In this document: one piece after another, positions 1 through 11,900 of the stretch
How the letters are laid out: each line of letters opens with the position of its first letter
Numbering within the stretch: position 1 is the first letter of the stretch
Source: Siphonodentalium dalli
Taxonomy: Eukaryota; Mollusca; Scaphopoda; Gadilida; Siphonodentaliidae
DNA length: 64,000 bases
NCBI GenBank assembly: GCA_032622095.1
Contig: CP136065.1
Coordinates: 57,407,949-57,471,948, forward strand
Reading direction: 5' to 3'
The notes under the pieces: generated by a model
Told to the model about the DNA's origin: nothing
What the model saw: only the letters and a program-made list of their open reading frames with translations
The model's database searches: none
Position numbers and translations under genes: made by a program

Positions 1-121
1 ATTTCATGGTCTGGTGTTGGTATCATGCACAGATTTTTGAAATAGTATTAATCCACGTGGTTATTTTGTTGACGTGATGCCAAGTGATCCCGGGAAACAT
101 TCGCATATTCATAACTAGTGA

Positions 122-268
122 GATATATAGAGGATATGAAATGAGTGTTTCTCTCATATGATATTTATGAAACGAGTCTAAGAATTTTCAGTTCAGTTCA
201 ACTGAAAATTCGTGACGGGTTTCATAAATATCATATGAGAGAAACACGAATTACATATTCTATTTATC
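122..268. mobile_element. Foldback / MITE-like inverted repeat F1
   Basis: Two imperfect arms of about 70 bp (122-193 and 200-268) meet at a short loop between AATTTTCAGTT (183-193) and AACTGAAAATT (200-210). Each arm carries TTTCTCTCATATGATATTT or its complement, next to ATTTATGAAAC. No open frame is present. The part near 500-530 repeats the right-arm words ATTACATATTC and TATTTATC, so fragments of the same family lie close by. A short non-autonomous foldback element is the likeliest reading; I could not define a target-site duplication. Confidence 0.75.
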
Positions 269-788
269 ATATAACACCTATAAATTGATTATGATGTCCA
301 AAACGCACACAAATCACTAAATAGCTATATGACATCGGCAGCAAAAGGTTAATGTGACGTCACTTCATTGCACCGGAAGACCAATTACACCTGGTGAACT
401 AGCAGAAATAATATGCAAGCGAAGATATAGTGCGCTATTCTGTTCTCAGTTTGTGACATTATATCGTATGTTTATTAGATAAATACGAATTACATATTCT
501 ATTTATCGTATAACAATGTCCAAAACTATATATTTCAAGATTATAATTGCGAGAATTTCGGCATCGCGTTGATTGACGCGCACGAATTTGACCTGCATTT
601 AGTTAGAGATACAGCTTGGCCCCGGCTGCCATTCAGCCAATCAAAACACACTTTTTGTCAACAAACCATCAAATTATTGGAAGGTGATACGAACTAGTAG
701 TTCATATGAAATTGATTTATGACATACTTTCCAACGTAAATAATGATTGAGTCATATGATAAAAGGAAATATGTAATATTTTTTAATA

Positions 789-879
789 GGGAGCCTCGCA
801 TATATAAGAGAATGCATTGGGCTAAAAATATTTACCTCAACCTTGTAAGCCAGTGCATTCTTACATATCTGAGGCTCCC
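789..879. repeat. Hairpin related to the M-element terminus
   Basis: GGGAGCCTC at the left and GAGGCTCCC at the right bracket an imperfect hairpin. Its left arm contains GCATATATAAGAGAATGC and its right arm the diverged counterpart GTGCATTCTTACATATC. A further TATATATAAGAGAATGAA follows just outside. This is the same core word found in the M-element terminal hairpins, but with other outer sequence, so it looks like a solitary or rearranged M terminus. Confidence 0.7.
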
Positions 880-1922
880 ATATATATAAGAGAATGAACT
901 TGCTGGCACAGGATCTTTAATGCTGCAGCAGCACAACTCCCGTCATGAAAGGGTTAATTGGAAAGCAGTAGCAATAAATTTAAGAGAGATTCATTGCTTC
1001 ATCGCATCAACTTCATGTTACCTCAACATGTGTGCATATATCTGTATAGGTGCTGCCTCCTCAGTTTTCTAAGTAGTCACTTCATATTTCACAGTAGAAA
1101 ACATCATGTAGAGATCGCCTTTTCTAAGTTGCCATAAGTAGCATGTCCATAGATGGAAATTTGTTGTTTTTGTCAGATATATCAAGTTTATGTCCCCATA
1201 TGCACCTCACTGCCGTTATTAAATGTCACAAGTTCTTGTTATTTGTTCTTGTTAAATATTGAAATTTCTCATTGAGATACTGATGAAAATGAAATACAGA
1301 GAACAATAGTTCATTTCAGGTCAGGTAGAAATGATAAGATATACCTAGCAGATCTGTGTGTTGACATGATGGCATTGTCATTTCTATATCTGATAATATA
1401 TGCGAAAATCCCCACCCCCCCCCCCCCCCAATTCAAAAGTTGACAAACTGTAGAAAGTAGAACATCATGTAAAGCACATGGGGATAAGTGCTATATATAT
1501 ATAAGAATTATTATTATCACATAATTAGCCCCTGAACCCAGCCTCATATTTATTTTAGTAAGACACACATGTATTATCGGCGCACAGTGACTAAAGAGTT
1601 TACTTGACTTGACTTGATGACCGTATCATTTTGCTAACAAAACAAATGTCTTGGAAAGATTATCAGATAATTATTAACCATAATGTCCAGGTCTTGTATT
1701 GGCTATTACACTTCCTCCCTCAACAATATAGAACATGTTTGTTAGTGTGCATTGCTCTACTCATTCCGCAATGAGATACATGTACAATATGGGAATAATT
1801 TGATTGAATTATGCCCTATGTAGCTACTAATTAATATTGGGCAGGATAATTCAGCATTCCCCATGTTGTACTGAACTGTGAGGTACATGTGTAATAATAA
1901 AATGGGAGAAAGAGTAACCATG

Positions 1923-1972
1923 CATTATAACCAATACATTGCCTGTACATTATAACCAATACATTGCCTGTA
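1923..1972 (+). repeat. 25-bp direct repeat x2
   Basis: CATTATAACC...GCCTGTA is present twice in a row with no mismatch; the same pair occurs in the second segmental copy at about 8,158-8,207. Confidence 0.9.
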
Positions 1973-2014
1973 CACCATTGTATTTATTTTATGTGTAAAC
2001 ATTTACCAAGCACA

Positions 2015-2477
2015 TACGTGACCCACCATATCAAATCCAGTCGGAAGTCGGGATTTTTTTTACCCTGTGCCAATGCATTCTCTTATATATGCGAGTCGAC
2101 CACAGGTCGCCTCGCATATATAAGAGAATGCATTGGCCTAACAATTTTTTACAATTTTAATAATTTTTTCTTGTATTCTTTAACAATTTTATAATTTCAC
2201 CCATACAGAGCCCCAGACAAACATGAGCAGACGACACTCTTCTATATGCTTCTATATATGTGTGGGGCTCCCTGCAGGGTAATGGATGTTTTTTATTTTA
2301 TGTCCTAAAAATTGTAAGAAACATTTATTTAAAAAAAATGATAAAAAATTGTTAGGCCAATGCATTCTCTTATATATGCGAGGCGACCTATGGTTGACTC
2401 GCATATATAAGAGAATGCATTGGCACAGGGTAAAAAAATCCCGACTTACGACTGGATTTGATATGGCGGGTCACATA
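2015..2477. mobile_element. Double-hairpin MITE (element M), copy M1a
   Basis: The outer inverted repeats begin near TACGTGACCC and run through CCATATCAAATCCAGTCG and AAGTCGGGATT to ACCCTGTGCC; the right end is the reverse complement. Each terminus continues into its own complete hairpin: 2,069-2,137 and 2,356-2,424. Both hairpins are built from GCCAATGCATTCTCTTATAT and its complement around a GTCGAC-like centre. The middle is AT-rich with a weaker GAGCCCC/GGGGCTC inverted pair. No coding capacity. Other copies: 8,250-8,712 and 49,368-49,829; the core alone is at 51,961-52,190. Confidence 0.85.
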
Positions 2478-2721
2478 TACTAAGGAAGAGCCCTAAGCTC
2501 TTTACATAATGTTCTCGTTTCTACAGTTTGTAAACTTTTGAGTTAGGGGGTGGGAATTTTCGAGCATTATCAGATATAGAAATGACAATGCCATCATGAT
2601 GTCAACACAGATCTGCTAGCTATATCTTACCATTTCTACCTGACCTAAAATGAACTATAGTTCTGTATTTCATTTTCGTCTGTTTCTCAATGAGAACTTC
2701 CGACCTTTAACAATGAACGAG

Positions 2722-4280
2722 TTGTTGTATTAGTTGTTGTATTAGTTGTTGTATTAGTTGTTGTATTAGTTCTTGTATTAGTTCTTGTATTAGTTCTTGT
2801 ATTAGTTCTTGTATTAGTTCTTGTATTAGTTCTTGTATTAGTTCTTGTATTAGTTCTTGTATTAGTTCTTGTATTAGTGGTTGTATTAGTGGTTGTATTA
2901 GTGGTTGTATTAGTGGTTGTATTAGTGGTTGTATTAGTGGTTGTATTAGTGGTTGTATTAGTGGTTGTATTAGTGGTTGTATTAGTGGTTGTATTAGTGG
3001 TTGTATTAGTGGTTGTATTAGTGGTTGTATTAGTGGTTGTATTAGTGGTTGTATTAGTGGTTGTATTAGTGGTTGTATTAGTGGTTGTATTAGTGGTTGT
3101 ATTAGTGGTTGTATTAGTGGTTGTATTAGTGGTTGTATTAGTGGTTGTATTAGTGGTTGTATTAGTTCTTGTATTAGTGGTTGTATTAGTGGTTGTATTA
3201 GTGGTTGTATTAGTTCTTGTATTAGTTCTTGTATTAGTTCTTGTATTAGTTCTTGTATTAGTTCTTGTATTAGTTCTTGTATTAGTTCTTGTATTAGTTC
3301 TTGTATTAGTTCTTGTATTAGTTCTTGTATTAGTGGTTGTATTAGTTGTTGTATTAGTGGTTGTATTAGTGGTTGTATTAGTTGTTGTATTAGTGGTTGT
3401 ATTAGTTGTTGTATTAGTGGTTGTATTAGTGGTTGTATTAGTGGTTGTATTAGTTCTTGTATTAGTTCTTGTATTAGTTCTTGTATTAGTTCTTGTATTA
3501 GTTCTTGTATTAGTTCTTGTATTAGTTCTTGTATTAGTTCTTGTATTAGTTCTTGTATTAGTTGTTGTATTAGTGGTTGTATTAGTTGTTGTATTAGTGG
3601 TTGTATTAGTGGTTGTATTAGTGGTTGTATTAGTGGTTGTATTAGTTCTTGTGTTAGTTCTTGTGTTAGTTCTTGTGTTAGTGGTTGTGTTAGTGGTTGT
3701 GTTAGTTGTTGTATTAGTTGTTGTATTAGTGGTTGTATTAGTTGTTGTATTAGTTGTTGTATTAGTTGTTGTATTAGTGGTTGTATTAGTGGTTGTATTA
3801 GTGGTTGTATTAGTTCTTGTATTAGTTCTTGTATTAGTTCTTGTATTAGTTCTTGTATTAGTTCTTGTATTAGTTCTTGTATTAGTTCTTGTATTAGTTC
3901 TTGTATTAGTTCTTGTATTAGTTCTTGTATTAGTTCTTGTATTAGTTCTTGTGTTAGTTCTTGTGTTAGTGGTTGTGTTAGTGGTTGTGTTAGTGGTTGT
4001 GTTAGTGGTTGTGTTAGTTCTTGTGTTAGTTCTTGTGTTAGTTCTTGTGTTAGTTCTTGTATTAGTTCTTGTATTAGTTCTTGTATTAGTTCTTGTATTA
4101 GTTCTTGTATTAGTTCTTGTATTAGTTCTTGTATTAGTGGTTGTATTAGTTCTTGTATTAGTGGTTGTATTAGTGGTTGTATTAGTTGTTGTATTAGTGG
4201 TTGTATTAGTGGTTGTATTAGTTGTTGTATTAGTTGTTGTATTAGTTGTTGTATTAGTTCTTGTATTAGTTGTTGTATTA
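2722..4280 (+). repeat. 12-bp minisatellite, short array (about 130 units)
   Basis: Tandem units read TTGTATTAGT plus two variable bases, giving three main types: ...GTTC, ...GTGG and ...GTTG. Types occur in runs rather than at random, for example about 24 consecutive GTGG units from 2,876. A secondary change TAT to TGT appears in short patches near 3,649-3,710 and 3,949-4,055. The array ends at TTGTATTA followed by AATACAAACAAAT. Unit length is a multiple of 3 and four of six frames lack stops, so long open frames here carry no coding signal. Confidence 0.98.
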
Positions 4281-4394
4281 AATACAAACAAATAATTACA
4301 AATAACTGATGTACAATCAAGTTCATTTCCATACAGAATTTCCAAGTAAAATATAAATAGACATGAAATAATGATAAATATGTTAATATATAAC

Positions 4395-4640
4395 ATCAAA
4401 TCCGTATGCATGGGAGATGCAATTACCAACCATATGCATTTGACATAGCACACGGCCACAAGCATGTGATATACCGTTAGCAGGGATTATACGCATGTGA
4501 TATGGACATCCGACCACATGCGTGCAATATAGCAGCAATTTGGACATCAGATCACAGGCATGCGATATAGCAATCAGCCCACACACATGTGACATAGGTA
4601 TATATAGCCACATGCATGTGATATTGCAACACAAATATAA
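4395..4640 (+). repeat. Degenerate CATGTGATAT-rich repeat
   Basis: The words CATGTGATAT, CATGCGATAT, CATGTGACAT and similar recur near 4,463, 4,494, 4,517, 4,559, 4,586 and 4,615, usually near CCACA or CGACCACA. The spacing is irregular at 23-42 bp. It looks like an old, strongly diverged tandem repeat. The rest of 4,281-5,136 shows nothing I can name. Confidence 0.55.
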
Positions 4641-5136
4641 ATATGTAAACATGAGATGAATGCAAATAAATAAGCGAAAATGACCATGAAGCATTGATTA
4701 ATTGGCAAATATAATATAACTTATCAAGAGAATGGTTCAGTAAAACAGTAAGATGCCAGATAAACTAATAGAAGAAATGCTTAGCAGGATTGTAATTTGC
4801 ATGTGAGTCATGCAATTCACAGCCCTGGGATACCTAATTATAAGTAAGATAAAGCACGAAAAGTAATGTTAGTTAACGTACACATTGGCAATATGCCATA
4901 GTGATGTATATCAGTGTTCAGTTCGCAACATCCAAGGTTGGAGCCAATTAAGCTCGAAAGTATCAGATCGGATTCCAAATTCGCAAACTATTAAAAGTCT
5001 CACAATTCAGTCACCAAGAACAGACCCACTAAAATGCTGTCGCATTGTGCACATGCAGTCTTATCACCGGTCTGATGATACACATGAGTGTATCACAGTA
5101 GCATTACTGACACACGACTTATCACGTGTTGTCATT

Positions 5137-5194
5137 GTAACCGGTTCACTGTAGTAACTGGTTCACTGTAGTGACTGGCTTGCCGTAGTGACTG
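5137..5194 (+). repeat. 17-bp tandem repeat, ~3.4 copies
   Basis: Units resemble GTAACTGGTTCACTGTA, with the third changed to GTGACTGGCTTGCCGTA. Confidence 0.85.
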
Positions 5195-5198
5195 TATA

Positions 5199-5427
5199 TT
5201 GAATGGCAGTTAGTACATGTGTTTTGAATGGCAGTTAGTACATATGTTTTGAATGGCAGTTAGTATATGTATATTGAATGGCAGTTAGTACATGTATATT
5301 GATAGGCAGTTAGTACATGTATATTGATAGGCAGCTAGTACATGTATATTGATAGGCAGTTAGTACATGTATATTGATAGGCAGTTATTACATGTATATT
5401 GATAGGCAGTTATTACATGTATATTGA
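5199..5427 (+). repeat. 25-bp tandem repeat, ~9 copies
   Basis: Units contain TTGAATGGCAGTTAGTACAT in the first four copies and TTGATAGGCAGTTAGTACAT in the later ones. The shift from GAATGG to GATAGG is ordered along the array, as expected from directional copying. Confidence 0.9.
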
Positions 5428-5543
5428 TGTACCAATCCAAACAAAATAAAATATATGCATGTATCCGGTAACCTGCCCGGCCCAATCTACAATACATACA
5501 GTCGTGCATGATATATATTCACCAGTCATTCTTATAATCTAAG

Positions 5544-5665
5544 TATGTCCACAGTCACCTAACTAAATATGTCTACAGTCACCTAACTATGTATATCTAC
5601 AGTCACCTAACTAAATATGTCTACAGTCACCTAACTAAGTAATGTCTACAGTCACCTAACTAAAT
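5544..5665 (+). repeat. 24-bp tandem repeat, 5 copies
   Basis: Each unit carries CTACAGTCACCTAACTAAAT or a close variant. One unit has an extra base. The array is followed by AT-rich DNA with no further feature up to 5,820. Confidence 0.9.
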
Positions 5666-5824
5666 TCCAATTATTTTTTAAATTTCAGAAATTCTCTTCA
5701 TATAATATATAGTATATGAATAAACTTGTAAACTTTTTGTAATTTTGGAACGGCCTTATATAGTCTTATATGAGTGCCTTATTGTTACAATATAATAGTC
5801 TAGCTTATGTATATCCCCCTCGAT

Positions 5825-5991
5825 ACATATAGAGGATCTTCAATAAGTAATATTGGGATAATATATATTTTATGAAATGGGTTTGATAAATTTGATTCAC
5901 AACCAGTCATAGAAGAGTTGTGAATCATATTTATCAAATGAGTTTCATAAAATCTTATATCCAAACGTAATGAGTTGAAGATCTTGTATAT
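5825..5991. mobile_element. Foldback / MITE-like inverted repeat F2
   Basis: The arms pair GATTCACAAC (5,894-5,903) with GTTGTGAATC (5,917-5,926) and continue outward through TTTGATAAAT, TTTTATGAAA and AGATCTTCAA on both sides, with several mismatches. The outer words ATATAGAGGAT and TTATGAAA resemble those in F1, so the two may be distant relatives. No open frame of interest. The 5,992-6,229 stretch that follows is unremarkable. Confidence 0.7.
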
Positions 5992-6350
5992 CACAAGAAA
6001 AAAACTAGAGCTTTATGCCTTTTTTAACAAATCAAAATCCTTAAAAACTGTAAAATGCACACATTTACAGTGTTGGCGGTGATCTTCACAACCATATACG
6101 ACAGTATTGCGCGCTCTGGCTGGCGACGGAAAATATAGTCCCCCAATTTGTGTACTCAGATTTTGTGTCTATTTTCGTAAGTGCAACAAAGTTCGACAAG
6201 AATTAAAATTTAATGAACAAAGCAATTATATTTCATGGTCTGGTGTTGGTATCATGCACAGATTTTTGAAATAGTATTAATCCACGTGGTTATTTTGTTG
6301 ACGTGATGCCAAGTGATCCCGGGAAACATTCGCATATTCATAACTAGTGA

Positions 6351-6493
6351 GATATATAGAGGATATGAAGTGTTTCTCTCATATGATATTTATGAAACGA
6401 GTCTAAGAATTTTCAGTTCAGTTCAACTGAAAATTCGTGACGGGTTTCATAAATATCATATGAGAGAAACACGAATTACATATTCTATTTATC
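6351..6493. mobile_element. Foldback F1, second copy
   Basis: Same element as at 122-268, with the left arm 4 bp shorter (GATATGAAGTGTTTC). Confidence 0.75.
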
Positions 6494-7013
6494 ATATAAC
6501 ACCTATAAATTGATTATGATGTCCAAAACGCACACAAATCACTAAATAGCTATATGACATCGGCAGCAAAAGGTTAATGTGACGTCACTTCATTGCACCG
6601 GAAGACCAATTACACCTGGTGAACTAGCAGAAATAATATGCAAGCGAAGATATAGTGCGCTATTCTGTTCTCAGTTTGTGACATTATATCGTATGTTTAT
6701 TAGATAAATACGAATTACATATTCTATTTATCGTATAACAATGTCCAAAACTATATATTTCAAGATTATAATTGCGAGAATTTCGGCATCGCGTTGATTG
6801 ACGCGCACGAATTTGACCTGCATTTAGTTAGAGATACAGCTTGGCCCCGGCTGCCATTCAGCCAATCAAAACACACTTTTTGTCAACAAACCATCAAATT
6901 ATTGGAAGGTGATACGAACTAGTAGTTCATATGAAATTGATTTATGACATACTTTCCAACGTAAATAATGATTGAGTCATATGATAAAAGGAAATATGTA
7001 ATATTTTTTAATA

Positions 7014-7104
7014 GGGAGCCTCGCATATATAAGAGAATGCATTGGGCTAAAAATATTTACCTCAACCTTGTAAGCCAGTGCATTCTTACATATCTGAGGC
7101 TCCC
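7014..7104. repeat. Hairpin related to M terminus, second copy
   Basis: Identical arrangement to 789-879: GGGAGCCTC at the left, GAGGCTCCC at the right, TATATAAGAGAATGC in the left arm. Confidence 0.7.
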
Positions 7105-7491
7105 ATATATATAAGAGAATGAACTTGCTGGCACAGGATCTTTAATGCTGCAGCAGCACAACTCCCGTCATGAAAGGGTTAATTGGAAAGCAGTAGCAAT
7201 AAATTTAAGAGAGATTCATTGCTTCATCGCATCAACTTCATGTTACCTCAACATGTGTGCATATATCTGTATAGGTGCTGCCTCCTCAGTTTTCTAAGTA
7301 GTCACTTCATATTTCACAGTAGAAAACATCATGTAGAGATCGCCTTTTCTAAGTTGCCATAAGTAGCATGTCCATAGATGGAAATTTGTTGTTTTTGTCA
7401 GATATATCAAGTTTATGTCCCCATATGCACCTCACTGCCGTTATTAAATGTCACAAGTTCTTGTTATTTGTTCTTGTTAAATATTGAAATT

Positions 7492-8932
7492 TCTCATTGA
7501 GATACTGATGAAAATGAAATACAGAGAACAATAGTTCATTTCAGGTCAGGTAGAAATGATAAGATATACCTAGCAGATCTGTGTGTTGACATGATGGCAT
7601 TGTCATTTCTATATCTGATAATATATGCGAAAATCCCCACCCCCCCCCCCCCCCCAATTCAAAAGTTGACAAACTGTAGAAAGTAGAACATCATGTAAAG
7701 CACATGGGGATAAGTGCTATATATATATAAGAATTATTATTATCACATAATTAGCCCCTGAACCCAGCCTCATATTTATTTTAGTAAGACACACATGTAT
7801 TATCGGCGCACAGTGACTAAAGAGTTTACTTGACTTGACTTGATGACCGTATCATTTTGCTAACAAAACAAATGTCTTGGAAAGATTATCAGATAATTAT
7901 TAACCATAATGTCCAGGTCTTGTATTGGCTATTACACTTCCTCCCTCAACAATATAGAACATGTTTGTTAGTGTGCATTGCTCTACTCATTCCGCAATGA
8001 GATACATGTACAATATGGGAATAATTTGATTGAATTATGCCCTATGTAGCTACTAATTAATATTGGGCAGGATAAAAAAAAAAATTCAGCATTCCCCATG
8101 TTGTACTGAACTGTGAGGTACATGTGTAATAATAAAATGGGAGAAAGAGTAACCATGCATTATAACCAATACATTGCCTGTACATTATAACCAATACATT
8201 GCCTGTACACCATTGTATTTATTTTATGTGTAAACATTTACCAAGCACATACGTGACCCACCATATCAAATCCAGTCGGAAGTCGGGATTTTTTTTACCC
8301 TGTGCCAATGCATTCTCTTATATATGCGAGTCGACCACAGGTCGCCTCGCATATATAAGAGAATGCATTGGCCTAACAATTTTTTACAATTTTAATAATT
8401 TTTTCTTGTATTCTTTAACAATTTTATAATTTCACCCATACAGAGCCCCAGACAAACATGAGCAGACGACACTCTTCTATATGCTTCTATATATGTGTGG
8501 GGCTCCCTGCAGGGTAATGGATGTTTTTTATTTTATGTCCTAAAAATTGTAAGAAACATTTATTTAAAAAAAATGATAAAAAATTGTTAGGCCAATGCAT
8601 TCTCTTATATATGCAAGGCAACCTATGGTTGACTCGCATATATAAGAGAATGCATTGGCACAGGGTAAAAAAATCCTGACTTACGACTGGATTTGATATG
8701 GCGGGTCACATATACTAAGGAAGAGCCCTAAGCTCTTTACATAATGTTCTCGTTTCTACAGTTTGTAAACTTTTGAGTTAGGGGGTGGGAATTTTCGAGC
8801 ATTATCAGATATAGAAATGACAATGCCATCATGATGTCAACACAGATCTGCTAGCTATATCTTACCATTTCTACCTGACCTAAAATGAACTATAGTTCTG
8901 TATTTCATTTTCGTCTGTTTCTCAATGAGAAC
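7492..8932. mobile_element. Element E, second copy
   Basis: Inverted termini at about 7,492-7,715 and 8,725-8,932 match those of copy 1. The nested M element is present at the same place. The right end again touches the start of the minisatellite. Confidence 0.7.
8250..8712. mobile_element. Double-hairpin MITE (element M), copy M1b
   Basis: Same structure as M1a. The right terminal hairpin has two changes from copy 1 in one arm (GCAAGGCAACC instead of GCGAGGCGACC), which slightly weaken the pairing. Confidence 0.85.
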
Positions 8933-11900
8933 TTCCGACCTTTAACAATGAACGAGTTGTTGTATTAGTTGTTGTATTAGTTGTTGTATTAGTTGTTGTA
9001 TTAGTTGTTGTATTAGTTGTTGTATTAGTTGTTGTATTAGTTGTTGTATTAGTTGTTGTATTAGTTGTTGTATTAGTTGTTGTATTAGTTGTTGTATTAG
9101 TTGTTGTATTAGTTGTTGTATTAGTTGTTGTATTAGTTGTTGTATTAGTTGTTGTATTAGTTGTTGTATTAGTTGTTGTATTAGTTGTTGTATTAGTTGT
9201 TGTATTAGTTGTTGTATTAGTTCTTGTATTAGTTCTTGTATTAGTTCTTGTATTAGTTCTTGTATTAGTTCTTGTATTAGTTCTTGTATTAGTTCTTGTA
9301 TTAGTTCTTGTATTAGTTCTTGTATTAGTTCTTGTATTAGTTCTTGTATTAGTTCTTGTATTAGTTCTTGTATTAGTTCTTGTATTAGTTCTTGTATTAG
9401 TTCTTGTATTAGTTCTTGTATTAGTGGTTGTGTAAGCTCTTGTGTTAGCTCTTGTATTAGCTCTTGTATTAGCTCTTGTATTAGCTCTTGTATTAGTTCT
9501 TGTATTAGTTCTTGTATTAGTTCTTGTATTAGTGGTTGTATTAGTGGTTGTATTAGTGGTTGTATTAGTGGTTGTATTAGTTCTTGTATTAGTTCTTGTA
9601 TTAGTTCTTGTATTAGTTCTTGTATTAGTTCTTGTATTAGTTCTTGTATTAGTTCTTGTATTAGTTCTTGTATTAGTTCTTGTATTAGTGGTTGTATTAG
9701 TTCTTGTATTAGTGGTTGTATTAGTGGTTGTATTAGTTCTTGTATTAGTTCTTGTATTAGTGGTTGTATTAGTGGTTGTATTAGTTCTTGTATTAGTGGT
9801 TGTATTAGTTCTTGTATTAGTTCTTGTATTAGTTCTTGTATTAGTGGTTGTATTAGTTGTTGTATTAGTTGTTGTATTAGTTGTTGTATTAGTTGTTGTA
9901 TTAGTTGTTGTATTAGTGGTTGTATTAGTGGTTGTATTAGTTCTTGTATTAGTTCTTGTATTAGTTCTTGTATTAGTGGTTGTATTAGTGGTTGTATTAG
10001 TTCTTGTATTAGTGGTTGTATTAGTGGTTGTATTAGTTCTTGTATTAGTTCTTGTATTAGTTCTTGTATTAGTTCTTGTATTAGTTCTTGTATTAGTTCT
10101 TGTATTAGTTCTTGTATTAGTTCTTGCATTAGTTCTTGCATTGGTGGTTGCATTGGTGGTTGCGTTGGTGGTTGTGTTAGTTCTTGTGTTAGTTCTTGTG
10201 TTAGTTCTTGTGTTAGTTCTTGTGTTAGTTCTTGTGTTAGTTCTTGTGTTAGTTCTTGTGTTAGTTCTTGTGTTAGTTCTTGTGTTAGTTGTTGTATTAG
10301 TTGTTGTATTAGTTGTTGTATTAGTTCTTGTATTAGTTCTTGTATTAGTTCTTGTATTAGTTCTTGTATTAGTTCTTGTATTAGTTCTTGTATTAGTTCT
10401 TGTATTAGTTCTTGTATTAGTTCTTGTATTAGTGGTTGTAATAGTGGTTGTAATAGTTGTTGTATTAGTGGTTGTATTAGTGGTTGTATTAGTGGTTGTA
10501 TTAGTGGTTGTATTAGTGGTTGTATTAGTGGTTGTATTAGTGGTTGTATTAGTGGTTGTATTAGTGGTTGTATTAGTGGTTGTATTAGTTCTAGTATTAG
10601 TTGTTGTTTTAGTTGTTGTGTTAGTTCTTGTATTATTTCTTGTATTAGTGGTTGTATTAGTTCTTGTATTAGTGGTTGTATTAGTGGTTGTATTAGTTCT
10701 TGTATTAGTTCTTGTATTAGTTGTTGTATTAGTGGTTGTATTAGTGGTTGTATTAGTGGTTGTATTAGTGGTTGTGTTAGTGGTTGTGTTAGTTCTTGTG
10801 TTAGTTCTTGTGTTAGTTCTTGTGTTAGTTCTTGTGTTAGTTCTTGTGTTAGTTCTTGTATTAGTTCTTGTATTAGTTCTTGTATTAGTTGTTGTATTAG
10901 TGGTTGTATTAGTGGTTGTATTAGTGGTTGTATTAGTGGTTGTATTAGTTGTTGTATTAGTTGTTGTATTAGTTGTTGTATTAGTTCTTGTATTAGTTGT
11001 TGTATTAGTGGTTGTATTAGTTGTTGTATTAGTGGTTGTATTAGTTGTTGTATTAGTTCTTGTATTAGTTCTTGTATTAGTTCTTGTATTAGTTCTTGTA
11101 TTAGTTGTTGTATTAGTTGTTGTATTAGTTGTTGTATTAGTTCTTGTATTAGTTGTTGTATTAGTGGTTGTATTAGTTGTTGTATTAGTTCTTGTATTAG
11201 TTCTTGTATTAGTTCTTGTATTAGTTCTTGTATTAGTTCTTGTATTAGTTCTTGTATTAGTTCTTGTATTAGTTCTTGTATTAGTTCTTGTATTAGTTCT
11301 TGTATTAGTTCTTGTATTAGTTCTTGTATTAGTTCTTGTATTAGTTGTTGTATTAGTTGTTGTATTAGTGGTTGTATTAGTGGTTGTATTAGTGGTTGTA
11401 TTAGTGGTTGTATTAGTGGTTGTATTAGTGGTTGTATTAGTGGTTGTATTAGTGGTTGTATTAGTGGTTGTATTAGTGGTTGTATTAGTGGTTGTATTAG
11501 TTCTTGTATTAGTTCTTGTATTAGTTCTTGTATTAGTTCTTGTATTAGTTGTTGTATTAGTTGTTGTATTAGTTGTTGTATTAGTGGTTGTATTAGTGGT
11601 TGTATTAGTGGTTGTATTAGTGGTTGTATTAGTGGTTGTATTAGTGGTTGTATTAGTGGTTGTATTAGTGGTTGTATTAGTGGTTGTATTAGTTGTTGTA
11701 TTAGTGGTTGTATTAGTGGTTGTATTAGTTCTTGTATTAGTTCTTGTATTAGTTCTTGTATTAGTTCTTGTATTAGTTCTTGTATTAGTGGTTGTATTAG
11801 TGGTTGTATTAGTTCTTGTATTAGTTCTTGTATTAGTGGTTGTATTAGTGGTTGTATTAGTGGTTGTATTAGTTGTTGTATTAGTGGTTGTATTAGTGGT

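Larger units (their letters stand above)
1267..2697. mobile_element. Element E with ~210-bp terminal inverted repeats, copy 1
   Basis: The left part (1,267-1,490) is the reverse complement of 2,490-2,697 at roughly 85-90 percent by eye. Shared words include GTAGAAATG, AGCAGATCTGTGT, GATGGCATTGTCATTTC and the C-run/G-run pair near 1,412 and 2,545. The interior is non-coding and contains the nested M element (2,015-2,477). The right terminus lies only about 25 bp before the 12-bp minisatellite. I see no transposase, so it is non-autonomous; the superfamily is undetermined. Confidence 0.7.
1..2721 (+). repeat. Segmental duplication, copy 1
   Basis: This block recurs almost unchanged at 6,230-8,956 in the same orientation. 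The offset starts at 6,229 and ends at 6,235. The shift comes from a 4-bp loss near 6,369, one extra C in a poly-C run near 7,640 and nine extra A in a poly-A run near 8,075, plus a few substitutions. Position 1 is already inside the duplicated part, so the true left edge is outside the window. It ends exactly where the 12-bp minisatellite starts. Apart from the nested elements listed separately I see no gene in it. Confidence 0.95.
6230..8956 (+). repeat. Segmental duplication, copy 2
   Basis: This is the direct repeat of 1-2,721, starting at ATTTCATGGTCTGGTG and ending at the base where the long minisatellite begins. Differences from copy 1 are a few substitutions, one 4-bp deletion in the F1 arm and two homopolymer length changes. 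The very low divergence points to a recent event or to assembly of two alleles in series. Confidence 0.95.

Noticed and set aside
2687-4465. Minus-strand frame of 592 codons with an ATG, a hydrophobic start and Thr-Asn-Thr repeats, superficially mucin-like
   Set aside because: All but the first 60 or so codons and the last few are minisatellite read in a stop-free frame. The N-terminal part resembles no family I know and lies in a degenerate CATGTGATAT repeat. There is no matching frame at the other copy.
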